This document shows positions 63,266-64,000 of a stretch of DNA of 64,000 nucleotides, in pieces. The notes beneath the pieces were generated by a model. The model did no database searches, was not told the origin of the DNA, and saw only the letters and a list, made by a program, of their open reading frames with translations. Each line of letters starts with the position of its first letter. Position 1 is the first letter of the stretch. Source of the DNA: an uncultured SAR86 cluster bacterium (GTDB lineage: Bacteria > Pseudomonadota > Gammaproteobacteria > Magnimaribacterales > TMED112); contig CABZLG010000001.1 in assembly GCA_902526535.1 (NCBI GenBank), forward strand, positions 1-64,000, given 5' to 3'. Both the position numbers and the translations under genes were made by a program.

Positions 63266-64000
63266 GTTTGATATTAAGAATTTTGTAAACCCACATATAG
63301 CAAACCTTGAAGACTTTAATTCACAATATAAAGAGTCCATTCAAAATCCAAGTACCTTCTTTCTCAAAAAAGCTATTTCTTATATTTCTTGGTTTAAAGA
63401 GCCAAATATTGGACATAATGGAAACTTTGAAGAGCCAAAATGGTTTGAAGATGGAATACTTAATATAAGTTATAACTGCATAGATAGACACGCAAAAAAA
63501 AATCCAGAGAAAATTGCAATCATTTGGCAAGGGGATCAAGAAAGTAACTCTAAAAAAATTTCTTATCAAGAACTTCTAGAAGAAGTTTCAAAATTAGCAA
63601 ATGGTCTAAAGTCTTTAGGTGTTAAAAAAGGTGACAGAGTTTGCATTTATATGCCCATGATCCCTGAAGCAGCATATTCAATGTTTGCCTGCATGAGAAT
63701 AGGGGCCATTCATTCAGTTGTTTTTGGGGGCTTCTCTCCAGAGGCAATTTCATCAAGAATTCTCGATGCTGATTGCGAATATGTGATTACTGCAAATGAG
63801 GGAATTAGAGGCGGCAAGACAATCCCACTTAAGTTCAGTGTAGATAAAGCATTAGAGAAATGTCCAAAAATTAAAAAAGTGATAGTTTTTCAATACACAA
63901 AAACGGATGTTACTTGGAATAGTAAATTAGATATTACTTATAGGGAATTAGTTGCTAATCAGCCGATACAATGTGAGTGTGCTGAGTTAAAAGCTGAAGA
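63258..64000 (+). CDS. acs: Acetyl-CoA synthetase (3' end outside window)
   Basis: 247 residues visible before the window edge. The N-terminus aligns with Acs: SWFKEPNIGHNGNFEEP, NISYNCIDRHAKKNP, IIWQGDQ, ISYQELLEEVSKLANGLKSLGVKKGDRV, MIPEAAYSMFACMRIGAIHSVVFGGF and ANEGIRGGKTIPLK. It activates acetate to acetyl-CoA. The ATG at 63258 lies in the end of the LOG gene; the frame is open to the edge. Confidence 0.95.
   Translation, partial: MSKFDIKNFVNPHIANLEDFNSQYKESIQNPSTFFLKKAISYISWFKEPNIGHNGNFEEPKWFEDGILNISYNCIDRHAKKNPEKIAIIWQGDQESNSKKISYQELLEEVSKLANGLKSLGVKKGDRVCIYMPMIPEAAYSMFACMRIGAIHSVVFGGFSPEAISSRILDADCEYVITANEGIRGGKTIPLKFSVDKALEKCPKIKKVIVFQYTKTDVTWNSKLDITYRELVANQPIQCECAELKAE

Overview
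The window is about 64 kb of very AT-rich, tightly packed bacterial chromosome around the replication-origin locus of a gammaproteobacterium. Gene order, product set and compactness fit a streamlined marine lineage such as SAR86; that assignment is inference from gene content and base composition, with no rRNA gene present to test it. Genes left of about 23.6 kb run almost entirely leftward and dnaA-dnaN-recF-gyrB run rightward, as expected around an origin. Start codons are often TTG or GTG, neighbours overlap by a few bases, and divergent genes may be separated by only 16-40 bp. No tRNA, rRNA, CRISPR array or insertion sequence was recognised, and no gene-free stretch exceeds about 190 bp.

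Layout. 1-6.5 kb is an accessory block downstream of glmS: a MerC-like fragment, an exported esterase, a DUF6607 protein with a small membrane protein and a possible 15-residue cysteine-rich peptide, an ABM-like protein, a cupin, a frameshifted Nmad3 (nucleotide-modification-associated) gene, an NTF2-like protein, two small membrane proteins, and a fusion of a type I restriction S-subunit-like DNA-recognition domain to a Schlafen/AlbA_2 domain. 6.5-16.2 kb holds glmS, glmU and the ATP synthase operon without atpI. 16.3-23.6 kb holds parB, parA, rsmG, mnmG, mnmE, yidC, rnpA and rpmH. 23.7-29.1 kb holds dnaA, dnaN, recF and gyrB. 29-38.3 kb holds a homodimer-type glycyl-tRNA synthetase, an LpxL-like acyltransferase, trkH-trkA-fmt-def, purE, tsaC, hemF, aroE and yheV. 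38.4-46.5 kb is a complete aa3-type cytochrome c oxidase operon with assembly and heme A synthesis genes. 46.5-58.6 kb holds a duplicated-domain exported protein, a quinone oxidoreductase, gshA, pckA, dsbB, polA, engB, dsbA, cytochrome c5, a small coiled-coil protein, a YigB-like phosphatase, xerC and a divergent dapF. 58.6-64 kb holds tkt, pgk, a class I aldolase, a LOG-family protein and the start of acs.

The strongest new observation is a perfect 16-bp palindrome, TGTTCTACGTAGAACA, present twice and only in recF. It differs from the Pseudomonas-type parS TGTTCCACGTGGAACA by one symmetric pair of changes, and its second copy lies in the conserved RecF C-terminal codons; it is probably parS for the ParAB encoded 10 kb away. 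The other main leads are the recognition-domain/AlbA_2 fusion beside glmS, the Nmad3 gene broken in a seven-base homopolymer, the cysteine-rich micropeptide, a GyrB lacking the usual gammaproteobacterial insert, replacement of glyQ/glyS by a homodimeric enzyme, and a DapF with altered substrate-binding motifs.
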